From the NCBI GenBank assembly GCA_002030015.1, contig LQBH01000001.1, positions 167,900 to 209,018 of the forward strand: DNA of 41,119 nucleotides, given 5' to 3'. The notes under the pieces were generated by a model. It ran no database searches. It was not told the origin of the DNA and was given only the letters and a program-made list of their open reading frames with translations. The position numbers and the translations under genes were made by a program. Positions 32,524-41,119 of the stretch are shown piece by piece (position 1 is the first letter of the stretch; every line of letters begins with the position of its first letter). The stretch is from a delta proteobacterium MLS_D. Its GTDB lineage: Bacteria > Desulfobacterota > Syntrophia > Syntrophales > UBA2210.

Positions 32524-33148
32524 GAGTTTTCGCTTCCAGGTTGTTCTGATAGCTGAATTCGGCGAACACGTTAATCTGTTCCAGCCGGTATTGTTCCGGT
32601 ATCGGTTCAAAGGGGGCCGCTCGCCGGACGGCCTCCAGCGCCATGCCGTCCAGGGTTTCGTTTCTCGATGAGCGGATCACCCGGGGATTTTTACAATGTC
32701 CCCCGGACATGATCGAAAACGCGATCACTGTCGTGCGGGACGATTTTCCGGGAGAAGTTCCGCCCGCATACGGCCAGTGCCGGTCGATGTGTTCACGCAA
32801 CCGGAGCAGGTATGCGCGGTATTCCCCGTCGTCCTGGAGGCCGATATCTCCGTCCGGGACGAAGGCACCCTCGTTCGAGGATCCGGTCGACAAGGGCCTC
32901 GAAGCTGTGTTATGTTCCGCTTCGAGGATATGCGGTGCCGCCTGGCTGTGCGGCGAATCCGCCAGGTGGACGGTTATGACGTCGGGTGGTTCGACGTTGC
33001 CTGTTTTCCCCGCAGGGAACGACCCGGCGAGCCCAAGAATGAGCCCGTGACCGGCAAGCGACAGAACAACGGCTAGTATATACGTTTTTCTGTTTGAATC
33101 CATGGCGGCGCGATCCAGAACCGGATCATAACGAAAGACCGTTTCCAT
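32516..33148 (-). CDS. TonB-family energy-transducer-like protein
   Basis: A protein of up to 210 residues with one N-terminal membrane helix (TYILAVVLSLAGHGLILGLA), a Pro/Ser-rich periplasmic linker and a C-terminal TonB fold. The latter is visible in LLRLREHIDRHWPYA, then TTVIAFSIMSGGHCKNPRVI, then DGMALEAVRRAAPFEPIPEQY. TonB proteins transmit proton-motive force to outer-membrane transporters. No ExbB/ExbD or TonB-dependent receptor is nearby, so its partner is unknown. The start may be the ATG at 33148 or, more typical for TonB, the ATG at 33103 (MDSNRKTY) just before the helix; neither has a good ribosome-binding site. It is coupled to the MFS gene downstream. Confidence 0.82.
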   Translation of the reverse strand: METVFRYDPVLDRAAMDSNRKTYILAVVLSLAGHGLILGLAGSFPAGKTGNVEPPDVITVHLADSPHSQAAPHILEAEHNTASRPLSTGSSNEGAFVPDGDIGLQDDGEYRAYLLRLREHIDRHWPYAGGTSPGKSSRTTVIAFSIMSGGHCKNPRVIRSSRNETLDGMALEAVRRAAPFEPIPEQYRLEQINVFAEFSYQNNLEAKTHE

Positions 33149-33223
33149 GGCAAGGTGATTTCCGGTGGAGTCCGGCGGTTACCTGTCCGGCTGGAGGTCA
33201 ACGGTCGAGAAAAATCGAAAAGA

Positions 33224-33676
33224 ATGAACGACGACGAACGTTTTATGACGATGGCACTGGAGGAAGCCCGGGCGGCTCGCGATCAGGGAGAAGTGCCCGT
33301 CGGCGCCGTGATCGTCCGCGACGGGACCGTGCTCGCCAGGGGGCGGAACAGTTCTATTGCGCTTAACGATCCCACGGCTCACGCCGAAATCTGCGCCATC
33401 CGCCGCGCGGCCTTGAGGGAAGGCAATTACCGGTTGCCGGGAACGACGCTCTACGTTACCATTGAACCCTGCGTTATGTGTGCCGGGGCAATCATACAGG
33501 CCCGGATCAGCCGGGTTGTCTACGGCGCGCCAGACCCGAAAGGCGGCGCTGTGCGTTCGCTTTACCGGTTCTTTGATGACGGGAAGCTTAATCATGCGGC
33601 AGACACGCGGGGCGGCGTCCTTGAGCGTGAATGCGGGGAAATTATGAGTGGATTTTTCCGCCGGAAAAGAGTATGA
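33224..33676 (+). CDS. tadA: tRNA-specific adenosine deaminase
   Basis: It converts A34 to inosine in tRNA-Arg(ACG). The 150 residues carry the zinc-dependent deaminase motifs: H53-A-E55 in PTAHAEICAI (proton shuttle Glu) and P82-C83-V-M-C86 in TIEPCVMCAGA. The typical MALEEARAARDQGEVPVGAVIV N-terminus and ARISRVVYGAPDPKGGA also fit. The start ATG at 33224 gives the standard family N-terminus; the frame continues upstream to 33155, but that part is unlike the family. Only a weak purine-rich GAAAAGA precedes it. It is divergent from the TonB gene and directly upstream of two tRNA-Ser genes. Confidence 0.95.
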   Translation: MNDDERFMTMALEEARAARDQGEVPVGAVIVRDGTVLARGRNSSIALNDPTAHAEICAIRRAALREGNYRLPGTTLYVTIEPCVMCAGAIIQARISRVVYGAPDPKGGAVRSLYRFFDDGKLNHAADTRGGVLERECGEIMSGFFRRKRV

Positions 33677-33696
33677 AACCAAGTTCGATTGTACTC

Positions 33697-33793
<97 letters not shown>

Positions 33794-33858
33794 ATGTTCG
33801 ATTTGCGCCGTCCCGCCGGCATGTGAAAAAGGCCATCCGGCGGGCGCGTAAGTATCAT

Positions 33859-33952
<94 letters not shown>

Positions 33953-33973
33953 TTATTTTCATCTGGCAATGAT

Positions 33974-34069
33974 GGCCGGGTCCCGGGGAACGACGGATCG
34001 TAAACCCCGTCAGATCCGGAAGGAAGCAGCGGTAGCGTTTCCGGCGTTTGCTCCGGGGTCGCCCGGCCG
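33974..34069 (+). ncRNA. ffs: Signal recognition particle RNA, small bacterial type (4.5S)
   Basis: The conserved apical domain GTCAGATCCGGAAGGAAGCA followed by GCGGTAGCG lies at the centre. The ends GGCCGGG (33974-33980) and CCCGGCC (34062-34068) close a long hairpin of about 95 nt. It binds Ffh in the signal recognition particle. The order ffs-dnaX-ybaB-recR is a known conserved arrangement and supports the call. Confidence 0.93.
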
Positions 34070-34101
34070 TCAGTGCATAAGATTACAGGAGCCGTTTTCG
34101 C

Positions 34102-35766
34102 ATGGAATACGTCGTTCTGGCCCGTTCCTGCCGACCGCAGAAATTCGGTGAAGTGGTCGGTCAGGATCACGTGGTGACAACGCTGAGAAACGCTATTCGA
34201 ATGAACAGGACGGCCCACGCGTATCTCTTCAGCGGTCCCCGCGGCACCGGCAAAACGACGGTTGCCAGGATCATGGCGAAGGCTCTCAACTGCAGCGAGC
34301 GGGTGACGGAAGAACCCTGCGACCAGTGTGCCAGTTGCCGTGAAATCCGGGACGGTGTTTCCATCGATGTGCGGGAAATCGACGGCGCTTCGAACCGCGG
34401 CATAGACGAAATCCGCGAACTGAAAGAAAATATAAGGTTTGCCCCGGTTTCATCCCGTTACAAAATCTACATTATCGACGAAGTGCACATGCTCACGAAG
34501 GAGGCATTCAACGCACTCCTGAAGACGCTTGAAGAGCCCCCGCCTCACGTCATTTTCATATTCGCCACGACGGAAATTCACCGGGTTTTGCCCACCATCC
34601 TGTCCAGGTGCCAGCACTTCGATTTCAAACGCATATCCATCCGTCAGATTACTGAAAACCTCACTGCCATCGCCGAAAAGCTGAATATTACCATCAGCCC
34701 CCGGGGACTCGCGCTGATCGCCCAGGGAGGCGCGGGAAGCCTTCGTGACGCCCAGAGTCTCTTCGACCAGGTTATTTCCTACGCCGGAGAAACGATCGAA
34801 GACGGCGACATTGAAACCGTACTCGGCATTACCGACCGCAGGTACGTATCGGACATGTTGCAGGCTGTGCTGGAGGGCAGGGCCGGATCATGCCTTGAAA
34901 TTGTCAACGACATGTACTTCGCGGGCGAGGACATTCGCCGGTTTTATCAGACGTTTACCCGCTCCTTGATGGGTCTCATGACGGCGCACGTGTCGAAGAA
35001 CGACGAACTTCTGGCAGAATTCACCGAAGACGAGCGGGGGGAATTGCGTCGCCGGACCGAAACGGTTTCGGTCGAGGTGGCAGGGCGTCTTCTCGGAATG
35101 CTCCTGGCGGGAGACGAGGACATGCGAAGGGCATCCGATCCACGGCTGTACTTCGAGTATCTTCTTGTGAAAATGGCTACCCTGGAACCGGTCATACCCG
35201 TCGATGAGATGATCAGTCGTCTCGAGGCCCTCGAGTCGCGCCTGCGTTCCGGCAGGAGCCCGGTCGGCACATCGCCCGCGAGTCCTGGAACGCAGGAAAA
35301 AACGTCGATGCCGGAGGAACCGCCTCCGCCGGAAGAAGAACCGGTTGATCGGCAAGGCGACGCGGGAGAGGACCGGTTGTGGAAGCTTTTCCGAAAACGG
35401 TTGAAGCAGGAGAACCCCATTCTTTTTTCCAAAATGTCGGGAGGTGTCTTCCTTGCGGCCGGGGAGGGAATTATAAAAATAGGTTTTCCTCGAGGGTTTG
35501 TCTTTCTGGACAACCTGCGAGAACCCGAAGCGCGTGAGCTCATGAACCGCGTGGCGTCGGAGTGCGCGGGAGGTGACGTCACAGTTCACATAGAAGAAAT
35601 GAACGGCCGGCACGAGGGAAACGGGGCGAACGGCAATGCCGGTGGTAAACGCCCGATTGAAGAACTCAAGAGTGAAGCCCTGCGGCATCCCATGGTGCAG
35701 AAAGTGCTGGATACTTTCGAAGGAGCGGAAGTCCGGGATGTGAGAATCAAGGAAAAACATTCGTAA
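34102..35766 (+). CDS. dnaX: DNA polymerase III subunits gamma/tau
   Basis: Clamp-loader ATPase of the replisome. In the 554 residues: Walker A GPRGTGKT (45-52), a zinc-binding Cys set C64, C73, C76, C79 (EPCDQCASC), the DEVHMLTKEAFNALLKTLEEPP Walker B/sensor region (IYIIDEVHML), and IFATTEIHRVLPTILSRCQ. A third collar domain follows, then a Pro/Glu-rich linker near 395-420, and a C-terminal tau-type domain. AGGAG precedes the ATG at 34102. An A6 run in the linker (35297-35302) sits where other species make the short gamma form, but it is short for a slippage site. First gene of the dnaX-ybaB-recR operon. Confidence 0.95.
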   Translation: MEYVVLARSCRPQKFGEVVGQDHVVTTLRNAIRMNRTAHAYLFSGPRGTGKTTVARIMAKALNCSERVTEEPCDQCASCREIRDGVSIDVREIDGASNRGIDEIRELKENIRFAPVSSRYKIYIIDEVHMLTKEAFNALLKTLEEPPPHVIFIFATTEIHRVLPTILSRCQHFDFKRISIRQITENLTAIAEKLNITISPRGLALIAQGGAGSLRDAQSLFDQVISYAGETIEDGDIETVLGITDRRYVSDMLQAVLEGRAGSCLEIVNDMYFAGEDIRRFYQTFTRSLMGLMTAHVSKNDELLAEFTEDERGELRRRTETVSVEVAGRLLGMLLAGDEDMRRASDPRLYFEYLLVKMATLEPVIPVDEMISRLEALESRLRSGRSPVGTSPASPGTQEKTSMPEEPPPPEEEPVDRQGDAGEDRLWKLFRKRLKQENPILFSKMSGGVFLAAGEGIIKIGFPRGFVFLDNLREPEARELMNRVASECAGGDVTVHIEEMNGRHEGNGANGNAGGKRPIEELKSEALRHPMVQKVLDTFEGAEVRDVRIKEKHS

Positions 35767-35777
35767 GGAGGTGGAGG

Positions 35778-36092
35778 GTGTCACAGAACTTTGGAAAACT
35801 GATGAAACAGGCCCAGCAGATGCAGGCGAAAATGCTTGAGATACAGGAAGAGCTGGAAAAGCGAACAGTGGAAGCGTCGTCCGGAGGCGGCATGGTGACG
35901 GCGGTGGTAAACGGCAAGTTTGAGCTGGAATCGCTGAAGATAGAACGGGACGTGGTTAGTCCCGATGATATCGAAATGCTCCAGGATCTTGTAACAGCCG
36001 CGGTCAACGAAGGTATTCGCAAGGCCCAGGAGATGTCGCGCGAAGAAATGGCGAAGGTCACGGGGGGAATGAATATACCGGGCCTGATGTAG
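35778..36092 (+). CDS. ybaB: YbaB/EbfC nucleoid-associated protein
   Basis: A 104-residue DNA-binding protein forming a dimeric tweezer. Features are the long N-terminal helix (NFGKLMKQAQQMQAKMLEIQ), the central beta sheet (VEASSGGGMVTAVVNGKFEL), and a C-terminal helix ending in MNIPGLM. The length and Gly-rich C-terminus match the family. The start is GTG at 35778, with AAGGAGG ending about 6 nt upstream. It sits 11 bp after dnaX and before recR, the standard order. Confidence 0.95.
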   Translation: MSQNFGKLMKQAQQMQAKMLEIQEELEKRTVEASSGGGMVTAVVNGKFELESLKIERDVVSPDDIEMLQDLVTAAVNEGIRKAQEMSREEMAKVTGGMNIPGLM

Positions 36093-36158
36093 CATCGGTT
36101 GAAAGAACGGTTCGCCCCTGCCGGCCCGTAGCGCCGGTTCGGGAAGAAAGAAGACGAC

Positions 36159-36758
36159 ATGAGCGGGTATCCTCTGCCGATCAGGAGGCTGATCGGCGAA
36201 TTCAGCAAATTTCCGGGTATCGGAGAAAAGACGGCGGCCCGGCTGGCCGCGTACGTGCTGCAATCGTCCGCGCCCGACATGGAACGGCTTGCAGATGCCA
36301 TTCTGGAAGTAAAAAGAAAGATCACCCTGTGCCGCGTCTGCTATAACCTGGCGGAGCAGGATCTCTGCGATGTCTGCCGTGACGAATCGCGGGACCGCGG
36401 TATCATCTGCGTGGTCGAAGACACGGATTCCCTGGTGGCCATCGAGGAGAGCGGAGGTTTTAAAGGAACGTACCACGTGCTTCACGGCGTGCTGTCTCCC
36501 GCCGACGGCATCGGTCCCGAACAACTGCACCTGGCCGACCTGGTACGCCGCGTACGGGAAGACGGCGTGCGGGAAGTACTTGTTGCGACAAATCCAAGCG
36601 TCCAGGGGGAAACGACGGCACTGCTCGTTAAGCGGATTCTCCAGGAAATAAATGTGACGGTGACCAGGATAGCTCTCGGCGTTCCTCTGGGCGGTAATCT
36701 TAAATACATCGATAAAATGACGATGGCGAAGGCCATAGAATTTCGGCGGGGGGTCTAG
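36159..36758 (+). CDS. recR: Recombination protein RecR
   Basis: Works with RecO (and RecF) to load RecA at single-strand gaps. The 199 residues show the helix-hairpin-helix [13 protein letters not shown] and a zinc finger C58, C61, C70, C73 ([16 protein letters not shown]). The Toprim domain follows ([19 protein letters not shown], then [18 protein letters not shown]). Length is typical. The fumarase alpha gene starts 8 bp after its stop, so the operon may run on into carbon metabolism. Confidence 0.96.
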   Translation: MSGYPLPIRRLIGEFSKFPGIGEKTAARLAAYVLQSSAPDMERLADAILEVKRKITLCRVCYNLAEQDLCDVCRDESRDRGIICVVEDTDSLVAIEESGGFKGTYHVLHGVLSPADGIGPEQLHLADLVRRVREDGVREVLVATNPSVQGETTALLVKRILQEINVTVTRIALGVPLGGNLKYIDKMTMAKAIEFRRGV

Positions 36759-36766
36759 GTCCGTTC

Positions 36767-37618
36767 ATGGGTTCTCTGCGTGAAATACCTGTTTCTCTCG
36801 TCGCCGACAGGGTGAGGGAGCTCTTTCTCGAGGCCAACTGGACGCTTGGCGCCGACGTGAGGGCCGTTATCGAAGGCGCCCGGGATGCCGAAGATTCCGA
36901 ACTGGGACGATGGGCCTTCGATCAGATCGTTGAAAATATCGACGCAGCCCGCCGTGAGTTGCTGCCGCTCTGCCAGGATACGGGGCTGGCGGTTGTATTC
37001 ATTGAAATCGGGCAGGATGTGCACCTGGTGGGCGGGCATCTTGTCGACGCTGTCAACGAAGGTGTACGCCGGGCTTACGGGGAAGGATACTTTCGAAAAT
37101 CCGTCTGTGACCCCCTGACGAGGACGAATACCGGTGACAACACCCCGGCCGTGATTCATGTTGAAATCGTGCCGGGCGACCAGTTGCATCTTCTCGTGAT
37201 GCCCAAGGGCGGCGGCAGCGAAAACATGAGTACCGTGGAAATGCTTACCCCCTCAGCAGGCGAGGAAGGAATCAAACGGTATATTGTAGAGACGGTCCGA
37301 CGGGCCGGTCCCAATCCCTGTCCACCGATCATCGTTGGTGTGGGTATCGGGGGCAGCATGGAGGCGGCAGCTCTCCTGGCGAAAAAAACCCTTGCGCGTT
37401 CACCGGGGCGTCCCAATGAAAAGGATCCGCGCCTGGCGACGCTCGAGCGGGAACTCCTGGACGAAATCAACGCGCTCGGCATCGGGGCGCAGGGGTACGG
37501 CGGTACGACCACCGCGCTTGCCGTTCACGTCGACATGATTCCCTGCCACATCGCGTCACTGCCCGTGGCGGTGAACATTCAATGCCACGTGGCACGACAC
37601 CGGGAAACAATTATATAA
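36767..37618 (+). CDS. Class I fumarate hydratase, alpha subunit
   Basis: Fe-S-dependent, oxygen-sensitive fumarase, two-subunit type; the alpha subunit carries the [4Fe-4S] cluster. The 283 residues have LLPLCQDTGLAVVF (Cys69, cluster ligand), RTNTGDNTPAVIH, MPKGGGSENMSTVEMLTPS, GPNPCPPIIVGVGIGG (another Cys) and AQGYGGTTTALAVHV. This pattern also covers L(+)-tartrate dehydratase alpha (TtdA), which cannot be excluded. Given the neighbouring anaerobic pyruvate metabolism, fumarase is more likely. The start ATG at 36767 lacks a strong Shine-Dalgarno but is close behind recR. Confidence 0.9.
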   Translation: MGSLREIPVSLVADRVRELFLEANWTLGADVRAVIEGARDAEDSELGRWAFDQIVENIDAARRELLPLCQDTGLAVVFIEIGQDVHLVGGHLVDAVNEGVRRAYGEGYFRKSVCDPLTRTNTGDNTPAVIHVEIVPGDQLHLLVMPKGGGSENMSTVEMLTPSAGEEGIKRYIVETVRRAGPNPCPPIIVGVGIGGSMEAAALLAKKTLARSPGRPNEKDPRLATLERELLDEINALGIGAQGYGGTTTALAVHVDMIPCHIASLPVAVNIQCHVARHRETII

Positions 37619-37702
37619 ATATATAAAAAAATAAACGCCGGGTGTTGCAAAGCGCCTGAGTCTGCGACGCCGGCGGCGACTTTTTTCACAGAATCGAAGC
37701 CA

Positions 37703-38254
37703 ATGAAACAGCCTGTTATAATTCATACGCCTCTTTACGAACGGGTTCGCCGAACCCTTCGGGCGGGGGACCGCGTTCTGCTCACCGGCACCGTCCTGAC
37801 GGGTCGGGACGTGGCACATAAGAGAATGTACGAGGCGGTGACGGCCGGCCGGGACCTTCCGGTTGATCTTGACAACGCGGTACTCTTCTATGCCGCACCG
37901 ACCCCCGCTCCGCCGGGTCGTGTCATCGGTTCAATCGGCCCGACAACGAGCGGACGCATGGATCGTTACACGCCGATGCTCCTTGAAAGAGGACTCGGGG
38001 CCATGATCGGCAAGGGGAGTCGTTCCCGCGAGGTCCGCGATGCGATGAGTCGGTGTGGCGCCGTGTATTTCGGGGCTCCGGGCGGCGTGGCGGCGCTCCT
38101 GTCGCGGACAGTCCGTTCGGCGCGGATTGTCGCCTGTGAAGACGCGGGTCCCGAGGCAATGATGGAATTGACCGTTGTCGAGTTCCCGCTCGTTGTCATC
38201 AATGACTGCGTGGGCGGGGATCTGTATGAGACAGTCAATCGTGACGCGCCGTAG
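37703..38254 (+). CDS. Class I fumarate hydratase, beta subunit
   Basis: The second half of the Fe-S fumarase, completing the active site with the alpha subunit. The 183 residues start PVIIHTPLYERVRRTLRAGD and contain LLTGTVLTGRDVAHKRM, IGSIGPTTSGRMDRYTP and GMIGKG-like MIGKGSRS. GAVYFGAPGGVAAL and a closing VVEFPLVVINDCVGGD follow, matching the C-terminal part of fumarase A/TtdB in length and order. It lies 84 bp after alpha; the gap is AT-rich and contains GC-rich inverted segments, but I see no certain terminator. Confidence 0.9.
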   Translation: MKQPVIIHTPLYERVRRTLRAGDRVLLTGTVLTGRDVAHKRMYEAVTAGRDLPVDLDNAVLFYAAPTPAPPGRVIGSIGPTTSGRMDRYTPMLLERGLGAMIGKGSRSREVRDAMSRCGAVYFGAPGGVAALLSRTVRSARIVACEDAGPEAMMELTVVEFPLVVINDCVGGDLYETVNRDAP

Positions 38255-38316
38255 TCCGTGCGTGCGTCGATCGCTGATCCCGGACCTTCGCATAACTACA
38301 CAAAACCCCCATTATT

Positions 38317-38406
38317 GTCATTCCGGTGAAAACCGGGATCCAGTATTATCAATCGTTTCCCGTATTCACTCTTACGGGTACTACAGCCGGCCTGTTCCGG
38401 TATGAC
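38317..38406. repeat. Palindromic repeat between fumarase and por operons
   Basis: GTCATTCCGGTGAAAACCGG then GATCCAG on the left and CCGGCCTGTTCCGGTATGAC on the right, separated by about 45 bp that contain CCGTATTCACTCTTACGG. The two-ended architecture (GTCATTCCGG start, CCGGTATGAC end) is a short version of the 146-bp composite repeats at 16708-17489. The remaining gap of 38255-38576 holds only this repeat and the por promoter. Confidence 0.75.
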
Positions 38407-38513
38407 AATTAAAGGGGTTCCGCAAAGCTTTCTGAGCTACGGGTTTTCTGCCGGTTACGCGCGTGCGGGCGCGCTCTGTTGAAGGAACGAGGGTATTTTA
38501 TTAGAAACTTTTG

Positions 38514-38542
38514 TTGACAGGGGTGCCTATATTATTTATATG
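38514..38542 (+). promoter_or_regulatory. Sigma-70-type promoter of the por operon
   Basis: TTGACA (38514-38519), a 17-bp spacer and TATATG (38537-38542), 34 bp upstream of the first por start codon. It is a good match in -35 and spacing. No operator symmetry is evident beside it. Confidence 0.7.
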
Positions 38543-38576
38543 GACTTTTTTAATAAAGCGCAGGGAGATTTTCTGT

Positions 38577-39131
38577 ATGGTTGAAATACGGTGGCACGGA
38601 CGGGGTGGTCAGGGAGCGGTGACATCGGTCGAGATGTTCGCGCTGACGGCTATTGAAGAAGGCAAGTTCGCCCAGGGGTTTCCCAGTTTCGGTCCCGAAA
38701 GGCGGGGAGCGCCGGTAGCGGCCTTCAACCGGATCGACAACAAACGGATCAAGGTCAGGTCGGGTATTTATAAACCGGACGTGGTGGTTGTACTCGATCC
38801 CAGCCTCATGAGCACGGTCAACGTGATCGAGGGACTGAAACCCGACGGCATTCTTATCGTCAACACCGTCGAGAGTCCCGCGGAGGTCGCGAAGAAGACC
38901 GGCTTCAAAGGAACCGTTGCCACGGTTGACGCGGCGCATATCGCCCGCGAAGAACTGGGCGTGCCGATTACCAACACCACCATGCTGGGGGCCCTCATGC
39001 GGGCGACGAAGCTGGTAAAAATAGAATCGGCTGAGACCCCTCTGAAAAACAGGTTCGGCCGCCTGGCCCCGCGGAACATCAAGGCCATGACGAGAGCTTA
39101 TAACGAATTGAAATTTTCGAAAGCAGCGTAA
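38577..39131 (+). CDS. porC: Pyruvate:ferredoxin oxidoreductase, gamma subunit
   Basis: A 184-residue gamma subunit of a four-subunit 2-oxoacid:ferredoxin oxidoreductase. Motifs are EIRWHGRGGQGAVTSVEMFA, QGFPSFGPERRGAPVAAFNR, VLDPSLM, and TNTTMLGALMRATKLV near the end. It helps bind CoA and bridges the thiamine-containing subunits. GGGAG precedes the ATG at 38577; the longer frame from 38511 overlaps the promoter. It is the first gene of the operon. Pyruvate is the inferred substrate because of the alpha subunit; other 2-oxoacids are possible. Confidence 0.92.
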   Translation: MVEIRWHGRGGQGAVTSVEMFALTAIEEGKFAQGFPSFGPERRGAPVAAFNRIDNKRIKVRSGIYKPDVVVVLDPSLMSTVNVIEGLKPDGILIVNTVESPAEVAKKTGFKGTVATVDAAHIAREELGVPITNTTMLGALMRATKLVKIESAETPLKNRFGRLAPRNIKAMTRAYNELKFSKAA

Positions 39132-39153
39132 ACGATTGCAAGGGTGAAATCCA

Positions 39154-39447
39154 ATGGAAAAAAAGAAGAAATGGCCGGAAGGCTGGCAGGACGTTAATCC
39201 CGGCTTAATGGTATTTCGACCGGGAAGCGCCCGGGAATACCAGACCGGTTCCTGGCGGGCTGATCGACCCGTTTTTGACGAGAGCAAGTGCATTCGCTGC
39301 GGCGTCTGTTACATTTTCTGTCCCGAGGGTTGTATTTCCCAGGACGAACGAGGCTATTTTCACGCCGATCTCGATTATTGCAAGGGTTGTGGAATCTGTG
39401 CTCATGAATGCTGGCCCGGCGCTATAACAATGGTCGAGGAGGGATAG
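39154..39447 (+). CDS. porD: Pyruvate:ferredoxin oxidoreductase, delta (ferredoxin) subunit
   Basis: A 97-residue 2x[4Fe-4S] ferredoxin subunit. The two clusters are formed by CIRCGVCYIFCPEGC and CKGCGICAHECWPG, which take electrons from the thiamine site to external ferredoxin. A 45-residue N-terminal extension (WPEGWQDVNPGLMVFRPGSA...) is the normal docking tail of PorD. It lies between gamma and alpha, with only 3 bp before alpha. Confidence 0.94.
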   Translation: MEKKKKWPEGWQDVNPGLMVFRPGSAREYQTGSWRADRPVFDESKCIRCGVCYIFCPEGCISQDERGYFHADLDYCKGCGICAHECWPGAITMVEEG

Positions 39448-39450
39448 CAG

Positions 39451-40629
39451 ATGTCGAAACGAATAGGAATGGAAATAGCGCTCGCCGCCGCCGAAGCGGT
39501 CGCACTGTGCCGTCCCGAGGTAATCGCGGCGTATCCCATAACCCCCAACACCCACATTCCGGAGCATCTTTCCGATATCGTGGCCGACGGGCGGCTGGAT
39601 GCCGAGTTTATCTGCGTGGAGTCGGAACACACGGCTCTGAGCGCCTGTTGCGGCGCTTCCGGGGCCGGCGCAAGGGCTTTCACGGCTACCAGTTCGCAGG
39701 GCCTGGCTTACATGACGGAAATCATACCCATCGCTTCGGCCATGCGGCTTCCCATTGTCATGATCATCGGCAACCGCGCTCTGTCGGGGCCGATCAACAT
39801 ATGGAACGACCAGAGCGACGTCATGTACCAGCGGGACGCGGGCTGGATATCGATGTTCGCCAATAACGGCCAGGAAGTGATCGACATGGCCATCCAGTCT
39901 TTCAAGATCGCCGAGCACCGCGACGTCATGCTGCCGGTGAACCTGAACCTGGATGGATTTCAGCTTACCCACGTTGTCGAGCCCATGGAAATGCCCGACC
40001 AGGCCGAAGTGGACTCATTCCTGCCTTCTTTCAAGCCCCTGGCGACGCTTCATCCCGACAAAGTCGTGTCCATGGGCACTCTGGGGCTTCCGGATATATT
40101 CAACGAGTCGATGAAAGCAAAAGATGAGGTGTTGAAAAACTCCAGGAAGGTCATTCTCGATGTCTGGAAGGAATGGAAACAGCAATTCGGTCGTACCTAC
40201 GAACCCATCGAGTCATGCAGAATGAAAGGCGCGGAAATCGCGCTTGTCAGCATGGGGTCCATGGGAGAGACGGCCGAAGTGGCCGTGGACGAGCTGAGGA
40301 AGCAGGGCGTTCCCGTCGGACTCTTGAAACTGCGCCTCTGGCGACCCTTTCCCTTCCAGGATTTAAAAAAGGCCGTGAAAGGTGTCAAGGTGCTGGTGGT
40401 GCTCGACCGGGCCGTTTCCTTCGGGGGGCCGGGCGGTCCCGCCTTTTCGGAAGTACGGTCCGCGCTGTACAATGAACCCGACAAACCCTTTGTCATGAAC
40501 GAGATCATCGGTCTGGGCGGCAGGGATGTCCGCGTCGAAGATTTCGTAGAAATCATCGGGAAAGCCCAAAAGGCACTGAAGACGAAACCCAAAGAAGATT
40601 ACGAAATATACGGAGTGAGGGGATCATGA
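39451..40629 (+). CDS. porA: Pyruvate:ferredoxin oxidoreductase, alpha subunit
   Basis: A 392-residue alpha subunit. The pyrimidine-binding thiamine domain shows [20 protein letters not shown] and [52 protein letters not shown], a segment typical of PorA rather than KorA, follows, and the C-terminal CoA-related domain begins at about residue 260 ([17 protein letters not shown]). It catalyses oxidative decarboxylation of pyruvate to acetyl-CoA, or the reverse. GAGGAGGG precedes the ATG. Its stop overlaps the beta start (ATGA at 40626-40629). Confidence 0.94.
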   Translation: MSKRIGMEIALAAAEAVALCRPEVIAAYPITPNTHIPEHLSDIVADGRLDAEFICVESEHTALSACCGASGAGARAFTATSSQGLAYMTEIIPIASAMRLPIVMIIGNRALSGPINIWNDQSDVMYQRDAGWISMFANNGQEVIDMAIQSFKIAEHRDVMLPVNLNLDGFQLTHVVEPMEMPDQAEVDSFLPSFKPLATLHPDKVVSMGTLGLPDIFNESMKAKDEVLKNSRKVILDVWKEWKQQFGRTYEPIESCRMKGAEIALVSMGSMGETAEVAVDELRKQGVPVGLLKLRLWRPFPFQDLKKAVKGVKVLVVLDRAVSFGGPGGPAFSEVRSALYNEPDKPFVMNEIIGLGGRDVRVEDFVEIIGKAQKALKTKPKEDYEIYGVRGS

Positions 40630-41119
40630 ATATAGTCGAAAATTTTGATCTGTACGCCCCGAAGCTTACGGACAAAAAAGAATATTTTAGTCCGGGACAC
40701 CGTGCCTGCCAGGGATGCGGCGAAGCGCTGGCCATCCGGCTCATGTGCAAGGCCCTGGGCAAGGACACCATCATTGTCAACGCGACGGGATGTATGGAAG
40801 TCGTCTCGAGCATGTATCCCACGACGGCCTGGGAGCTTCCCTGGATTCACGTTGCCTTTCCCAATTCCGCGTCGGTCGGCGCCGGTATCGAGGCGGCCCT
40901 GAAAGTTCTTCGGCGGAAGGGCAAGATCGATGACCGGGACGTGAAAACTGTCTGCATAGGCGGCGACGGGGGAACCTTCGATATAGGGCTGCAGGCCCTG
41001 TCGGGGACCATGGAGCGAGGGCATGATCTGCTCTATGTCTGCTTCGACAATGAGGCGTACATGAACACGGGCATTCAGCGGTCGGGCGCGACGCCCTTCG
41101 GCGCGTCAACCACGACGAA
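40626..41119 (+). CDS. porB: Pyruvate:ferredoxin oxidoreductase, beta subunit (3' end outside window)
   Basis: The first 164 residues of the thiamine-pyrophosphate-binding beta subunit. The start is [12 protein letters not shown], then a cluster-type Cys pair in [15 protein letters not shown] and [18 protein letters not shown]. The TPP/Mg region follows ([16 protein letters not shown]) and then [20 protein letters not shown]. The frame is open to the window edge. It overlaps porA by 4 bp (ATGA), so translation is coupled. GTGAGGGG precedes the ATG. Confidence 0.94.
   Translation, partial: MNIVENFDLYAPKLTDKKEYFSPGHRACQGCGEALAIRLMCKALGKDTIIVNATGCMEVVSSMYPTTAWELPWIHVAFPNSASVGAGIEAALKVLRRKGKIDDRDVKTVCIGGDGGTFDIGLQALSGTMERGHDLLYVCFDNEAYMNTGIQRSGATPFGASTTT

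Noticed and set aside
33155-33223. Upstream extension of tadA
   Set aside because: The extra 23 residues are unlike the TadA N-terminus, which fits a start at 33224.

Overview
The window looks like chromosomal DNA of a strictly anaerobic, metabolically syntroph-like bacterium, most likely Desulfobacterota (former Deltaproteobacteria, Syntrophales-like). This placement is inferred from the gene repertoire: pyruvate:ferredoxin oxidoreductase, two-subunit iron-sulfur fumarase, ADP- and AMP-forming acyl-CoA ligases and a 4-hydroxybutyryl-CoA dehydratase/HpaB-type flavoprotein. Dispersed palindromic repeats of the GTCATTCCGG...CCGGAATCCAG type also point that way. No 16S gene is present, so the assignment is provisional.

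Left part (1-9.6 kb): the 5' part of a citrate synthase gene (minus strand), an ADP-forming acyl-CoA synthetase alpha subunit, an AMP-forming acyl-CoA ligase, an M50 membrane metalloprotease, an alpha/beta hydrolase, a cold-shock protein with a long leader and a clear terminator, and glutaminyl-tRNA synthetase (glnS). Two tandem arrays of palindromic repeats (period about 54 bp) lie on either side of the protease/hydrolase pair.

Island at glnS (9.5-14.0 kb): the last 96 bp of glnS, including the stop codon, occur again without a mismatch 4,415 bp downstream. Between the copies lie a secreted DUF4168 protein, an unlisted 44-aa lipoprotein and a membrane histidine kinase/sigma-54 response regulator pair. 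This looks like a small island inserted at the 3' end of glnS. A glnS-type terminator hairpin and tRNA-Gln(CUG) follow the distal copy.

Middle (14.6-20 kb, mostly minus strand): a saccharopine-dehydrogenase-like oxidoreductase, a J-domain protein, four copies of a 146-bp composite repeat, the PEP synthase regulator ppsR and a DUF4139 protein whose 5' end contains a palindromic repeat. A more AT-rich block follows (20.1-25.0 kb). It holds a multidomain gene of unknown function broken by an 89-bp tandem duplication, a secreted Cache-domain protein paired with a chemoreceptor, and an orphan hicB antitoxin behind a residual hicA tail.

Right part (25.1-41.1 kb): a single-domain response regulator, a tautomerase, a ferritin-like protein, a PAS-PAS-LuxR regulator, the HpaB/AbfD-family enzyme, a universal stress protein, a glycerophosphodiesterase, and an MFS/TonB pair. 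Then comes a conserved informational block: tadA, two tRNA-Ser genes, SRP RNA, dnaX, ybaB and recR. The window ends with fumarase alpha and beta and a pyruvate:ferredoxin oxidoreductase operon in gamma-delta-alpha-beta order, cut by the window edge in beta. Together the metabolic genes cover acyl-CoA activation, part of the TCA cycle and ferredoxin-linked pyruvate metabolism.
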